64,000 nucleotides of DNA, from the NCBI RefSeq assembly GCF_947493875.1, contig NZ_CANLSU010000003.1:372001-436000 (forward strand), in the 5' to 3' direction. Positions 51,430 to 60,044 of this stretch are shown piece after piece; position 1 is the stretch's first letter; each line of letters begins with the position of its first letter. Both the position numbers and the translations under genes were made by a program. Source of the DNA: an uncultured Marinococcus sp. (GTDB lineage: Bacteria > Bacillota > Bacilli > Bacillales > Marinococcaceae). The notes under the pieces were generated by a model. That model was not told where the DNA came from and did no database searches. It saw only the letters and a program-made list of their open reading frames with translations.

Positions 51430-52491
51430 TTATATCGAACGGCGGCTGTATACAGACGTATCAATGCCTCGCTCCTTCAGCCAGTGGGCTGTTTCCCCGC
51501 GCAGAACCACTGGTGCCCTTTGCAGTTCCTTAATGTTTTGAGCCCCAACTGCCGTCATTACTGTTTTCAATTCCTCCTGTATCTGCCGGAGAAAAGAAGC
51601 AGCGCCCTCCGCTCCGCTGTTTTTCGCTTCTCTTAGGACGGCTCCTGCCATTCCGCTGGCGCTACCTCCAAGGGCAATAATCCTTGCGACATCCAGGCCG
51701 TGTCTTACGCCCCCTGAACCGATAACGCTGCCGGGATGCCAGGCATGCACAGTTTCAGCGATAGCGGCTGCTGTCGGGATACCCCATTGATCGAAAAAAG
51801 CAAACGGACGCTCCCGTCTTTTGTTTTCAATCATGGAAAAATTCGTACCCCCGCTGCCACCAGCGTCAATAACGGCTACTCCGGAGCTTCTCAGCTTAAC
51901 TGCCGTTTCAAAGGAAATGCCAAACCCTACTTCTTTTACAATTACCGGAACAGAAAGCTCACTTGCAATCCGTCCGATCCGCTCCAGGGCTCCCTGAAAG
52001 TCCCTGTCACCTTCAGGCATAACAAGCTCCTGGATGACATTCAAATGAATCTGAAGAGCATCAGCTTCAATCATTTCGACCGCCTGCACCGCCTGGTCAA
52101 CGCTTACCTCACTTCCTGTATTGGCAAAAATAATACCATCAGGATTTTTTTCCCGTACGATTCTGTATGTATAGGATTCCTGCTCGTTTTTGATGGCCGA
52201 TGTTTGAGAACCGACTGCCATAGCAACGCCCGTTGCTGCTGCAGCTTCTGCCAGTGAAGCATTAACAGCGGCTGTTTCGCCGCCGCCTCCACCCGTCATT
52301 GCATTAATAAGAATCGGCGAACTTAACGAAAGTCCGCCGATTTCTACTGATGCATCTGTATAAAGAGAAGCTGAGTCAGGCAGACTTTGATGGACAAATT
52401 GAATGTCATCTAAACTGCTTTCGGCTGAAAAACCTGTGGATAAAGCATATTCAATGTGGTCCTGTTTCCGCCTAGCCCTTGACACAAGCAA
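51430..52491 (-). CDS. fni: Isopentenyl-diphosphate isomerase type II
   Basis: 353-residue FMN- and NADPH-dependent isomerase of IPP and DMAPP, the building blocks for HepS/HepT. RARRKQDHIEYAL near the start, ILINAMTGGG, VGSQTSA, NVIQELVMPEGD, VKEVGFGIS and GGSGGTNF are family motifs. Lies 6 bp after rpsA on the same strand; B. subtilis has fni in the same neighbourhood. Confidence 0.95.
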   Translation of the reverse strand: MLVSRARRKQDHIEYALSTGFSAESSLDDIQFVHQSLPDSASLYTDASVEIGGLSLSSPILINAMTGGGGGETAAVNASLAEAAAATGVAMAVGSQTSAIKNEQESYTYRIVREKNPDGIIFANTGSEVSVDQAVQAVEMIEADALQIHLNVIQELVMPEGDRDFQGALERIGRIASELSVPVIVKEVGFGISFETAVKLRSSGVAVIDAGGSGGTNFSMIENKRRERPFAFFDQWGIPTAAAIAETVHAWHPGSVIGSGGVRHGLDVARIIALGGSASGMAGAVLREAKNSGAEGAASFLRQIQEELKTVMTAVGAQNIKELQRAPVVLRGETAHWLKERGIDTSVYSRRSI

Positions 52492-52497
52492 ATCTCC

Positions 52498-53652
52498 TTA
52501 CTTTTTATATTTTTTCAACTGATCGCCGACCATATCTCCAAGGGAGAAGCCGGCATGATCTTCTTCCGGTGCTTCGTATTCGCTTTGAACCTTCGAATCA
52601 CCGGTTTCAGGATTTTCAAGTTCTCTGATGCTTAACGAAATACGGTGTTCGGCAGGGTTAATATCAAGCACTTTAGCCGTTACTGCCTGACCTTCTTCAA
52701 GAACCTCTCCCGGCGTTCCGATATGACGGTTCGCGATTTGGGAAATGTGAACAAGGCCTTCCACTCCGGGAGCCACTTCAACGAATGCGCCGAAGCTGAC
52801 CAGCCGTTTTACCTGGCCGTCGATAACGTCCCCGGCTTCAATTTGTCCTTCAATGGTCGTCCATGGTCCAGGAAGGGTATCTTTAATCGACAGAGAAACT
52901 CTTTCGCTGTCCGGATCAACAGCTAAGATTTTCACTTCGACCTCATCGCCTTCGTTGACGATTTCTCCTGGTGATTCTACCCGGTGATGGGCCATTTGCG
53001 AAATGTGGACAAGACCGTCGACACCGCCGACATCCACAAATGCGCCAAAGTTAGTCAGGCGCTGCACTGTTCCTTTCACCGTATCTCCTACATTCAAGTT
53101 TTCAAGCACTTCTTTCTTCTTCACTTCGGCCTCCTCGTCCAGAACGGCACGCTGAGATAAAATCAGCTTGTTTTCTTCCGGATCTATTTCTGCAATTTTT
53201 AGTCTTAATGTTTTTCCCTGATAATCTGAAAAGTCTTCCACATAATATCTTTCCACGAGCGAAGCCGGGATAAAGCCGCGCACGCCCAGATCGACTACAA
53301 GCCCGCCTTTGACAATTTCAGCCACCTGGGCCTCAATAACATCGCCGGATTCATACTTTTCCTGAAGCTCGCCCCAGGATTTATCGGCAAGTGCTGCCCG
53401 GCGGGAGAGAACCAGCTCATCATCTTCCATTTTTGTTACTTTGAATTCGAGCTGATCTCCTTCCTTGAGCACATCGTCTACTTTCTCCACGTGCAGGCTG
53501 GAAAGTTCGCTGATCGGAATAACCGCATCCACTTTATAGCCGGCATCCGCGTACGCCTGTTTCTCTTCCACCTTTGTTACTGTGGCAGTAATGATATCTC
53601 CCACGTTAAACTCTTTCATACCTTCAAGTTCGTTGTTCATTTCATCTGCCAT
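52498..53652 (-). CDS. rpsA: S1-domain RNA-binding protein (RpsA homologue)
   Basis: 384 residues with four S1 OB-fold repeats (about 15-85, 103-168, 189-257 and 274-343), the last two with LVHISQMAHH and LVHISQIANR. Shorter than the six-repeat E. coli S1, matching B. subtilis YpfD. Acidic tail. It probably binds RNA and ribosomes; a full S1 role in Bacilli is not certain. Confidence 0.9.
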   Translation of the reverse strand: MADEMNNELEGMKEFNVGDIITATVTKVEEKQAYADAGYKVDAVIPISELSSLHVEKVDDVLKEGDQLEFKVTKMEDDELVLSRRAALADKSWGELQEKYESGDVIEAQVAEIVKGGLVVDLGVRGFIPASLVERYYVEDFSDYQGKTLRLKIAEIDPEENKLILSQRAVLDEEAEVKKKEVLENLNVGDTVKGTVQRLTNFGAFVDVGGVDGLVHISQMAHHRVESPGEIVNEGDEVEVKILAVDPDSERVSLSIKDTLPGPWTTIEGQIEAGDVIDGQVKRLVSFGAFVEVAPGVEGLVHISQIANRHIGTPGEVLEEGQAVTAKVLDINPAEHRISLSIRELENPETGDSKVQSEYEAPEEDHAGFSLGDMVGDQLKKYKK

Positions 53653-53713
53653 TGACCATTGCCTCCTTCAGTGTCCTTAAATCCTGCCTATGGGGTTTGG
53701 GGATTTTGAGGAA

Positions 53714-54319
53714 TTAACCGGACTGCAGCCGGCTGGTGCCTGTCTTCGCCTGCTGATGAACGGCTTTGATTTCTTCCATGATTACTTCGGTCGCTTCCTC
53801 AGCTTTCGCTTTATTCGTCCGAAGGTCCTGCATGGGCACCGGCCGGCCTATCACTACGTTCACACGCCGGAATAAACCGTAGCGGCCACTGATAGCAACC
53901 GGAACTACTGCCGCGTCTGAACGGAGAGCAAAAAAGCCGGCACCGGTTAATCCTTTTCCTATTTCCCCGCTTTTACTCCTAGTACCCTCAGGAAAAAGAC
54001 ATAAAACCTGTCCCTCGTTTAAAAATTGAATTCCCTGTTTCAATGACTTTCGGTCCACTACGCCTCTGCGGACGGGAAAGGCTCCGACAAAATACATAAT
54101 AAAACCGAGAATTTTTTTATTAAACAATTCGCTTTTAGCCATAAAGTGCACTTTTCTGCGAATATGAGTGGCAAGCAAAGGGGGATCAAAGTTGCTGATA
54201 TGATTCGAGCAGATGAGAACCGGCCCTTCCTTCGGCACGTTTTCCCTTCCGGTCACCCGGACGCGCATAAAAATAACCGCAAGAAAGTAGGAAGAATACT
54301 TTACGATATTATACATCAT
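53714..54319 (-). CDS. plsC: 1-acyl-sn-glycerol-3-phosphate acyltransferase
   Basis: 201-residue PlsC-family enzyme making phosphatidic acid. HX4D motif in CSNHISNFDPP, FPVRRGVVDR, and FPEGTRSKSGEIGKG are present; a hydrophobic N-terminus (about 7-20) associates it with the membrane. Overlaps the end of cmk by 11 bp, and lies just before rpsA. Completes the GpsA-PlsY-PlsC route encoded in the window. Confidence 0.93.
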   Translation of the reverse strand: MMYNIVKYSSYFLAVIFMRVRVTGRENVPKEGPVLICSNHISNFDPPLLATHIRRKVHFMAKSELFNKKILGFIMYFVGAFPVRRGVVDRKSLKQGIQFLNEGQVLCLFPEGTRSKSGEIGKGLTGAGFFALRSDAAVVPVAISGRYGLFRRVNVVIGRPVPMQDLRTNKAKAEEATEVIMEEIKAVHQQAKTGTSRLQSG

Positions 54320-54995
54320 GGGAGTAATTCACCTTCTCTTCTGCAAGCGCTGTGATCCTGCTGATAACTTCCGGGATGGTAAGAGCGGTGGTATCAATCT
54401 CCACAGCATCCTCTGCTTTTTTTAACGGTGAATGCTCTCTGGATTTATCGAACTCGTCCCGGTGAATGATCGCTTCGTAAATTTCATCGTAATCCGCCGG
54501 CGCCCCCCGCTCCTGCATCTCCTTGTACCTTCGCATTGCACGCTCCTCTGCAGAAGCAACCAGAAATATTTTCAACTCCGCGTCCGGAAGGATAGTAGTA
54601 CCGATATCCCGGCCATCGAGCACCGCCCCTTTTTCTGCCGCAAGCCGGCGCTGCTTCAGGGCCATTTCCTCACGCACCCCAAGGTGGGCCGCGGTCAGAG
54701 ACACTACGCTGTCCACTTCACTCGTCCGGATAGCTGCAGAAACATCTTCCCCGTCGAGGTAGACTTCACTCACTCTCGGATTGCCCACAAGGCGGATATT
54801 GGCGGCTTTTAACAGCTCCGTCATTTTCCCGCCGTCGTCCAGGGGCGTGCCTGTGCGCAGCGCCTTTAACGACAGCGCCCGGTACATTGCTCCTGTATCG
54901 ATGTATGTATAATCAAGCTGAACGGCACATCCCTTCGATACAGTGCTCTTTCCAGCACCGGCCGGCCCGTCGATCGCAATATTGATTTTTCTCAT
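54309..54995 (-). CDS. cmk: Cytidylate kinase
   Basis: 228-residue CMP/dCMP kinase. P-loop GPAGAGKST (about 10-18), YIDTGAMYRALSLKA, VLDGRDIGTTILPDA and the LID region with RRYKEMQERG. Same cmk-(plsC)-rpsA order as in many Bacilli. Confidence 0.95.
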   Translation of the reverse strand: MRKINIAIDGPAGAGKSTVSKGCAVQLDYTYIDTGAMYRALSLKALRTGTPLDDGGKMTELLKAANIRLVGNPRVSEVYLDGEDVSAAIRTSEVDSVVSLTAAHLGVREEMALKQRRLAAEKGAVLDGRDIGTTILPDAELKIFLVASAEERAMRRYKEMQERGAPADYDEIYEAIIHRDEFDKSREHSPLKKAEDAVEIDTTALTIPEVISRITALAEEKVNYSHDV

Positions 54996-55130
54996 CCTCC
55001 TGCACCCCGCCCATTAGATTGTTGAACATTTAGCATTTGCTCATCATTTTCAAAACTAACATATTTCGCCCCGTTTGCATATATTGTACCTGCCGAACTT
55101 TTTATTTACCGGTGCTTTACAAAAAGAAAA

Positions 55131-55148
55131 AGACCGCTCCGGCGGTCT
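55131..55148 (-). terminator. Terminator after the PilZ gene
   Basis: A 7-bp stem (55148-55142 with 55137-55131), loop of four, then TTTTTCTTTTT on the minus strand. The remaining part of 54996-55130 presumably contains the cmk promoter (a TACAAT on the minus strand near 55087). Confidence 0.75.
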
Positions 55149-55154
55149 AACGCA

Positions 55155-55829
55155 CTAGCTTCCTATTCGTTTTTCCTGATTCGCTGCGGCCCGCTGCCGT
55201 TCAAAACAGTACCGGATTACTGCCTGACGCTCTTTTTCGGCAAGATCCAAAAACTCCATGCTTGCCCGCTTCGGCCGGCGTTCTTCTTTTTCCAGTACTC
55301 TTCTTACCGCAGCAGTACAATGCAGATAATGCATCGCCCCATCTTCCATCGGGAAAGCGAGCGTAATCTGTACCTGTTCATCTTCAAGCAGCTTTGCTTT
55401 TGGCGGCACGACGATCATGCATCCACCGCCGCTCACATTTACCGTGACCGTGGTGAACGGGCGGTAATGGCCGTGAACAGCTGCGTTGACGCTTGTTTCC
55501 ACACGCACGTAGTTTCTTCGCTGCACCCGCTGCCATTCCTTTTTCGCAGGACGTTCAATGATCAGGGCCGGTATATGCCCCTTTTGGCGGGAAAGTACTG
55601 TCGAGCGAAACGAATAAACAGCGCTATCCTCCCCGACGAACCAGACGTGGACGGCTCTCCCTGCGTGAAAGGAAGTAATTTTACCGGTCTCTCTTTCCGA
55701 AGGCATGGCAATCGTGAACGTGTGTTCATCTGCATCAAGCAGCTGGGATTTATATTGGATATCATTGTCATGTGGTGCTTTCGTTTTTATATTTTCATGC
55801 AGATGCCAAACGCTTCCAATCTCGTACAA
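55155..55829 (-). CDS. motI: PilZ-domain c-di-GMP receptor (MotI/YpfA, YcgR-like)
   Basis: 224 residues: an N-terminal YcgR-type domain (about 1-95) and a C-terminal PilZ domain (about 100-215). The c-di-GMP signature is present as QRRNYVR followed by NVSGGG. In B. subtilis MotI (YpfA) binds the flagellar stator when c-di-GMP is bound and stops rotation. Location beside cmk agrees. The start is TTG at 55829, with AAAAGGGG upstream; no ATG is available. In B. subtilis ypeB and sleB follow next to it; here they are missing. Confidence 0.88.
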   Translation of the reverse strand: MYEIGSVWHLHENIKTKAPHDNDIQYKSQLLDADEHTFTIAMPSERETGKITSFHAGRAVHVWFVGEDSAVYSFRSTVLSRQKGHIPALIIERPAKKEWQRVQRRNYVRVETSVNAAVHGHYRPFTTVTVNVSGGGCMIVVPPKAKLLEDEQVQITLAFPMEDGAMHYLHCTAAVRRVLEKEERRPKRASMEFLDLAEKERQAVIRYCFERQRAAANQEKRIGS

Positions 55830-55876
55830 TAGCTAAAACCCCTTTTACTAAATATATCGGATAGAAAGAAATACTG

Positions 55877-57718
55877 TTAAATTTCAGTTACGCCGGCACT
55901 GGTCTCCTCCCGAACATATTTCGTCAGTTCGGCCGTAATTTCATAGCGCAGAAACGGCGTAATTAAATAAATGCCATTAAAATAGCGGAGCGTTTCATCA
56001 ATTAGTTCTTTTGCGATAGCGATACCTTCCCGTTGGGCTGCTTCAGCATCATCCCCGCAGGCTGCCATCCGTTTTCGCGTGTCTTCCGTCAATTGAATGC
56101 CTGGCACCTCGTTATGAAGAAACTCTGCATTTCCCGCGCTCACAAGAGGCATGATGCCGATAAAAACAGGCGCCTTCAGCTCCTTTACCGCTTCATGGAT
56201 TGTTTTAATCCGGTTTATATCATACACCGGCTGAGTCATAAAATAATGCGCGCCTGCATTCACTTTCTTTTCCAGCCTTTTTACAGCTTTATCAATATGA
56301 AGCACATTGGGATTGAAGGCTCCCCCGATGGAAAAATTCGTTTTTTCCCCGAGGGATTTCCCGGAAAACAGCCGTCCTTCGTTCATTTCCCGGATCAGGG
56401 AAATAAGCGATACGGAGTTGGCATCATACACAGACTTTGCCCCCGGAAAATCCCCAACCTTCGAAGGATCACCGGTGATCGCCAGCAGATCCCGCACGCC
56501 AATGGTATGAAGCCCGAGCAGATGCGACTGGAGGCCAATCAGGTTCCGGTCCCGGCAGGCGATATGCAGCAGCGGCCGGGCAGAGGTCTGCTGCTTAAGC
56601 ATCGCTCCCATTGCGAGATTGTCGATACGGGGGGAGGCAAGGGAATTATCGGCAAGCGTAACCGCATCAGCCCCTGCGTCATGAAGCGCCTGGGAGCCGC
56701 GTATGAATTTTCCAGTTTTCAGCTTTTTCGGCGGATCCAGCTCCACGATGACTGTTTTTTCGTTTTTTACTTTTTCATGAAGAGGCACAAACGGTTCCTT
56801 ATCGGCTGTCGCCTCAGCCACCGCAGTCTCCACCTTCACCGGACGCTTCGTTTTTTCTGGAGCGTCGTGTTTGACCGCTTCCGCTATCATGCGGACATGC
56901 TCAGGCGTCGTACCGCAGCAGCCGCCAATCAGACGGATGCCCTGCTCTTTAAAACGGAACGCCTGCTTGTAAAAGTACTCGGGGTTGGACTGGTACACGT
57001 AACGGCCGTCGTACCAGTTTGGCAGACTGGCGTTAGGGTAGGCGGAATAGTACGCCCGGTCGGTCAGTTCCGCCTGCTCCAGTGATTTCAATATATGATA
57101 CGGGCCCATCCGGCAGTTGAGCCCGACCACCGAAGCTCCGGCATCCTCAAGCCGGCTGAAGGCTTCACTGATCTGCACTCCCCCGTGCATGACCCCGACG
57201 TCTCCAAGCGCCACCTGGGCAATAACCGGAATTTCTGCATCTCTGCTCCGAATGTAGCGGACGATCTGCAGAAGCTCCGGCAGGTCATAGAACGTTTCAA
57301 GCAGCAGGCCATCCACCGGTTCCGCCAGCAAGATATCCACCTGCTCCTGCAGCGCGTCTCTTAAAAAGTCATCCGAATGTTCGCTCACCTGAACGCCTTT
57401 TATACCGCCGACTGTAGCAAATACATACGCTGAGCCTCCGGAGGCATTTCTCGCCAGCTGCACGCCGGCCCGGTTAATATCCTGCACTTTATCTTCAAGG
57501 CCGTAGCCTGCAAGCTTCACCCGGTTCGCTGCATAGGTGTTTGTCTGTAAAATATCCGCCCCGGCTTCTGCGTATTCCCGGTGAGCATGCTCCACAGCCT
57601 CAGGATCCGTTAAATTCATGGCTTCAAACGAGCCCTTATAGCCCTTCTGGTACAGATACGTGCCCATGGCCCCGTCACCGATCAAAATCGAGGAATCGAG
57701 TTTTTCGAGTACGTTCAT
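55877..57718 (-). CDS. yitJ: Homocysteine S-methyltransferase fused to methylenetetrahydrofolate reductase (YitJ type)
   Basis: 613 residues. The N-terminal homocysteine-methyltransferase barrel (about 1-290) has DGAMGTYLYQKG and the zinc cysteines in IGGCCGTTPEHV. The C-terminal half (about 320-600) is a MetF-type reductase with FIRGSQALHDAGADAVT, LAITGDPSKVGD and MTQPVYDI. It makes methyl-tetrahydrofolate and transfers methyl groups to homocysteine. Follows metI by 26 bp under the same SAM-I riboswitch. Confidence 0.93.
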   Translation of the reverse strand: MNVLEKLDSSILIGDGAMGTYLYQKGYKGSFEAMNLTDPEAVEHAHREYAEAGADILQTNTYAANRVKLAGYGLEDKVQDINRAGVQLARNASGGSAYVFATVGGIKGVQVSEHSDDFLRDALQEQVDILLAEPVDGLLLETFYDLPELLQIVRYIRSRDAEIPVIAQVALGDVGVMHGGVQISEAFSRLEDAGASVVGLNCRMGPYHILKSLEQAELTDRAYYSAYPNASLPNWYDGRYVYQSNPEYFYKQAFRFKEQGIRLIGGCCGTTPEHVRMIAEAVKHDAPEKTKRPVKVETAVAEATADKEPFVPLHEKVKNEKTVIVELDPPKKLKTGKFIRGSQALHDAGADAVTLADNSLASPRIDNLAMGAMLKQQTSARPLLHIACRDRNLIGLQSHLLGLHTIGVRDLLAITGDPSKVGDFPGAKSVYDANSVSLISLIREMNEGRLFSGKSLGEKTNFSIGGAFNPNVLHIDKAVKRLEKKVNAGAHYFMTQPVYDINRIKTIHEAVKELKAPVFIGIMPLVSAGNAEFLHNEVPGIQLTEDTRKRMAACGDDAEAAQREGIAIAKELIDETLRYFNGIYLITPFLRYEITAELTKYVREETSAGVTEI

Positions 57719-57744
57719 AGCTTTGCCCCTCTCCTGCTTATGAG

Positions 57745-58848
57745 TTACAGCGCTCTGAGCGCCTGTTCGAGATCTTCAATTAAATCGTCCTTATCCTCTA
57801 TGCCAATGCTGAAGCGGAGAAGACGGTTATCAACACCGTTATGGACCCGTACTGCTTCCGGCATGTCTGCATGCGTCTGCGTGGCCGGGTACGTAATAAA
57901 GCTTTCGACTCCGCCCAGACTTTCTGCGAACGTAATGATTTTAATGTTTCGCAAAAATGAATCCACCCACTCTTCGTTTTCAAGACGGAAGGAAAGCATG
58001 CCTCCCCGACCCGAATAAAGCACATCTGTTACCTTCTCGTGACGGCTGAGGTACTCTGCGATCGCTTTTCCGTTTTCTGTATGCTGCTTCATGCGGAGCT
58101 TTAAGGTTTTCATCCCGCGCATAAGAAGCCAGGAGTCAAACGGGCTTAAAATTGTTCCCATGCCGTTTTGAAGCGCGCCAATTTTTTCAGAAAGCTCGTC
58201 CACGTTTGATACAATCAGCCCGGCAATCAAATCATTGTGACCGCCCAAATATTTTGAGGCCGAGTGCACCACAATATCAGCACCTTCTTCTATCGGACGC
58301 TGAAGCACTGGAGTGTAAAACGTATTGTCTACAATGAGCCAGGCCCCGTGCTTTTTCGCGAGCAGCGAAAGCTCCTTCAGATCTGCTTCCTGCATCAGCG
58401 GGTTTGTCGGCGTCTCAATAAACAGGGCCTTCGTCTTATCTGTTATCAGCTGTTCAAAGGCTTCGAGATCCCTCGGGTCGCCGTATGTAACCGTCACGCC
58501 CCAGTGCCGCCATCCCTCCTCGAACAGACGGTATGTACCGCCGTAAATATCGCTTGTGGCAATCACTTCATCACCAGTTTCAAATATCGCAAACAGCGTC
58601 TGTATAGCAGCCATCCCCGAGCTGAGGGCAAACCCATGTTTACCTCCTTCAAGCGCAGCGATACCGTTTTCAAGCAGATCTCTCGTCGGGTTAGCCGTCC
58701 GGGAATAGTCGTATCCTGTGGACTCTCCGATGCCTGTATGCTTATACGCTGTGGAAAAATAAACAGGCGGGTTGATCGCCCCGGTCCGCGGGTCAGAATT
58801 ATTCCCCAGTTGTGCCAGGATGGTTTCTATCTGCAGTTGCTTTGACAT
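57745..58848 (-). CDS. metI: Cystathionine gamma-synthase / O-acetylhomoserine thiolyase
   Basis: 367-residue PLP enzyme of the trans-sulfuration family. DYSRTANPTRDLLE, the PLP Lys in VHSASKYLGGHND, and the C-terminal RFSIGIEDKDDLI are diagnostic. MetI in B. subtilis accepts both cysteine and sulfide. Begins the methionine operon directly downstream of the SAM-I riboswitch and supplies homocysteine to the YitJ-type enzyme. Confidence 0.93.
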   Translation of the reverse strand: MSKQLQIETILAQLGNNSDPRTGAINPPVYFSTAYKHTGIGESTGYDYSRTANPTRDLLENGIAALEGGKHGFALSSGMAAIQTLFAIFETGDEVIATSDIYGGTYRLFEEGWRHWGVTVTYGDPRDLEAFEQLITDKTKALFIETPTNPLMQEADLKELSLLAKKHGAWLIVDNTFYTPVLQRPIEEGADIVVHSASKYLGGHNDLIAGLIVSNVDELSEKIGALQNGMGTILSPFDSWLLMRGMKTLKLRMKQHTENGKAIAEYLSRHEKVTDVLYSGRGGMLSFRLENEEWVDSFLRNIKIITFAESLGGVESFITYPATQTHADMPEAVRVHNGVDNRLLRFSIGIEDKDDLIEDLEQALRAL

Positions 58849-58891
58849 GTCACAGCCCTCATTTCTTTAAAATTAATGCATTAAATGTACG

Positions 58892-59047
58892 AAAAGGCCT
58901 TCTTCCTTAGACAGAAGAAGACCTTGGCATGCAATACTTCTTCTCATCTCGCAAGCACAGCTTGCAGGAGTTAGCACCTGACCGCATTGCCTGCGGCTGG
59001 TTGCTGAGACTTCCAAGGGCCGATCCCTCCATCTCTCTTGATAAGAA
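58892..59047 (-). promoter_or_regulatory. SAM-I (S-box) riboswitch with terminator
   Basis: On the minus strand the aptamer runs from 59047 to 58941. P1 pairs TTCTTATC with GATGAGAA; the invariant segments CAAGAGAGATGGAGGGA, AGTCTCAGCAACC and AGGTGCTAACTCC are all present. A terminator follows at 58925-58892 (AAGGTCTTCTTC paired with GAAGAAGGCCTT, then TTTT). GAAGAAG after P1 can pair with the terminator's first arm to form an antiterminator. SAM binding should switch off metI-yitJ. Confidence 0.95.
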
Positions 59048-59105
59048 ACGTTATATGATTACTTTCCAAAGTACAGGAAACGAATTGATATTGCAAGCAG
59101 CCTTT

Positions 59106-59270
59106 TTATTCCGGCGCAATATCCACGTGCAGCTGGTTTTCATTACCACAGACGCAGCGGCGAAAACCCGTTTCCATTTCCCCGGCCTTGTTCTTTCTGC
59201 CGCGGAGAATATACTTTTCCCCGCATTTCGGACAGCGGATAACAACGCGGTAACGGCGGTCTTCTGACAT
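59106..59270 (-). CDS. Small zinc-ribbon protein (54 aa), function unknown
   Basis: A 54-codon gene on the minus strand from ATG at 59270 to TAA at 59106, beginning MSEDRRYRVVIRCPKCGEKY. Cysteines form CxxC (13-16) and CVC (39-41), an arrangement that could bind one zinc. Basic in the first half, ending in DIAPE. AAAGGA lies 10 bp before the ATG. It sits between prsW and the SAM-I leader. I do not recognise a named family; conservation in relatives would confirm it. Confidence 0.6.
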   Translation of the reverse strand: MSEDRRYRVVIRCPKCGEKYILRGRKNKAGEMETGFRRCVCGNENQLHVDIAPE

Positions 59271-59293
59271 AGTAGCTTCGTCCTTTCGAGTTG

Positions 59294-59941
59294 TTATTTC
59301 GCATTGGCTTTATTTGCTTTCGACAACGCAAACCACCACAAAAATAGCATGAACGGGACAAGATAATACAGAATATTGCCTAGAGAAGCACTCAGTATAT
59401 AGTCGTACAGCCCGTGGAAGATAAGCGGAATAGCGAGAGCAAGGAAAAAAGAGAAGAAGCGCCTGCCATGACGGGAGGCGCGCTTCGCTGATACCGCATA
59501 ATACCCCATAATCACACCCAGGAGCGCATGCACCGTTACCGGCAGCAGAGCTCTTGTGACAGCCGTTTCAATGCCGTTTGCAATTAAGTACAGGATGTTT
59601 TCAAGTGAAGCAAAGCCAAGCGACAGGGAAAGCCCGTAAATAACGCCGTCGTATGTATTTTTAATCGGGGCAAATCGAAGCACAAACGTATACAGCAGGA
59701 AAAACTTGATGCCTTCCTCAAGTACGGCAGCCTGGGTATACTGCGCCGCAAAAAACGGTATGCTTACCCCTTCCGTTTCAAGCGCATGCTCGATCACAAG
59801 TACCGGGAACACAATCAGTACCCCTATGACAAACGCACGGATGACCGGCAGCCTCCGCTCTACGTCCGCCCGGCGTTTTAATGTGAAATATAACAGTAAA
59901 GCAACAGCCGGCGCCAGGGCCGCCATAATCAGTGCGATCAC
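59294..59941 (-). CDS. prsW: PrsW-type membrane protease
   Basis: 215-residue protein with about seven membrane helices. The family's intramembrane motifs are visible: an EE pair in VLEEGIKFFLL, a His in VTVHALLGVIMGYY, and the HGLYDYIL motif. In B. subtilis PrsW cleaves the anti-sigma factor RsiW after antimicrobial-peptide stress. Start appears to be GTG at 59941. In B. subtilis prsW also lies near ypdA and cmk. Confidence 0.88.
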   Translation of the reverse strand: MIALIMAALAPAVALLLYFTLKRRADVERRLPVIRAFVIGVLIVFPVLVIEHALETEGVSIPFFAAQYTQAAVLEEGIKFFLLYTFVLRFAPIKNTYDGVIYGLSLSLGFASLENILYLIANGIETAVTRALLPVTVHALLGVIMGYYAVSAKRASRHGRRFFSFFLALAIPLIFHGLYDYILSASLGNILYYLVPFMLFLWWFALSKANKANAK

Positions 59942-60044
59942 CTTTCGTTCTCACCCTCTCTTGTTAAACGTATCGTATCATGCTATGTTCAGATTCGTAA
60001 AAGAATAATGCCACTCACAGCCGAGCCGACGAGGAGGAATTGAA

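Noticed and set aside
56033-57085. 350-codon plus-strand open frame
   Set aside because: Antisense to the YitJ-type fusion gene; no ribosome-binding site and an unlikely composition rich in Arg, His and Cys.
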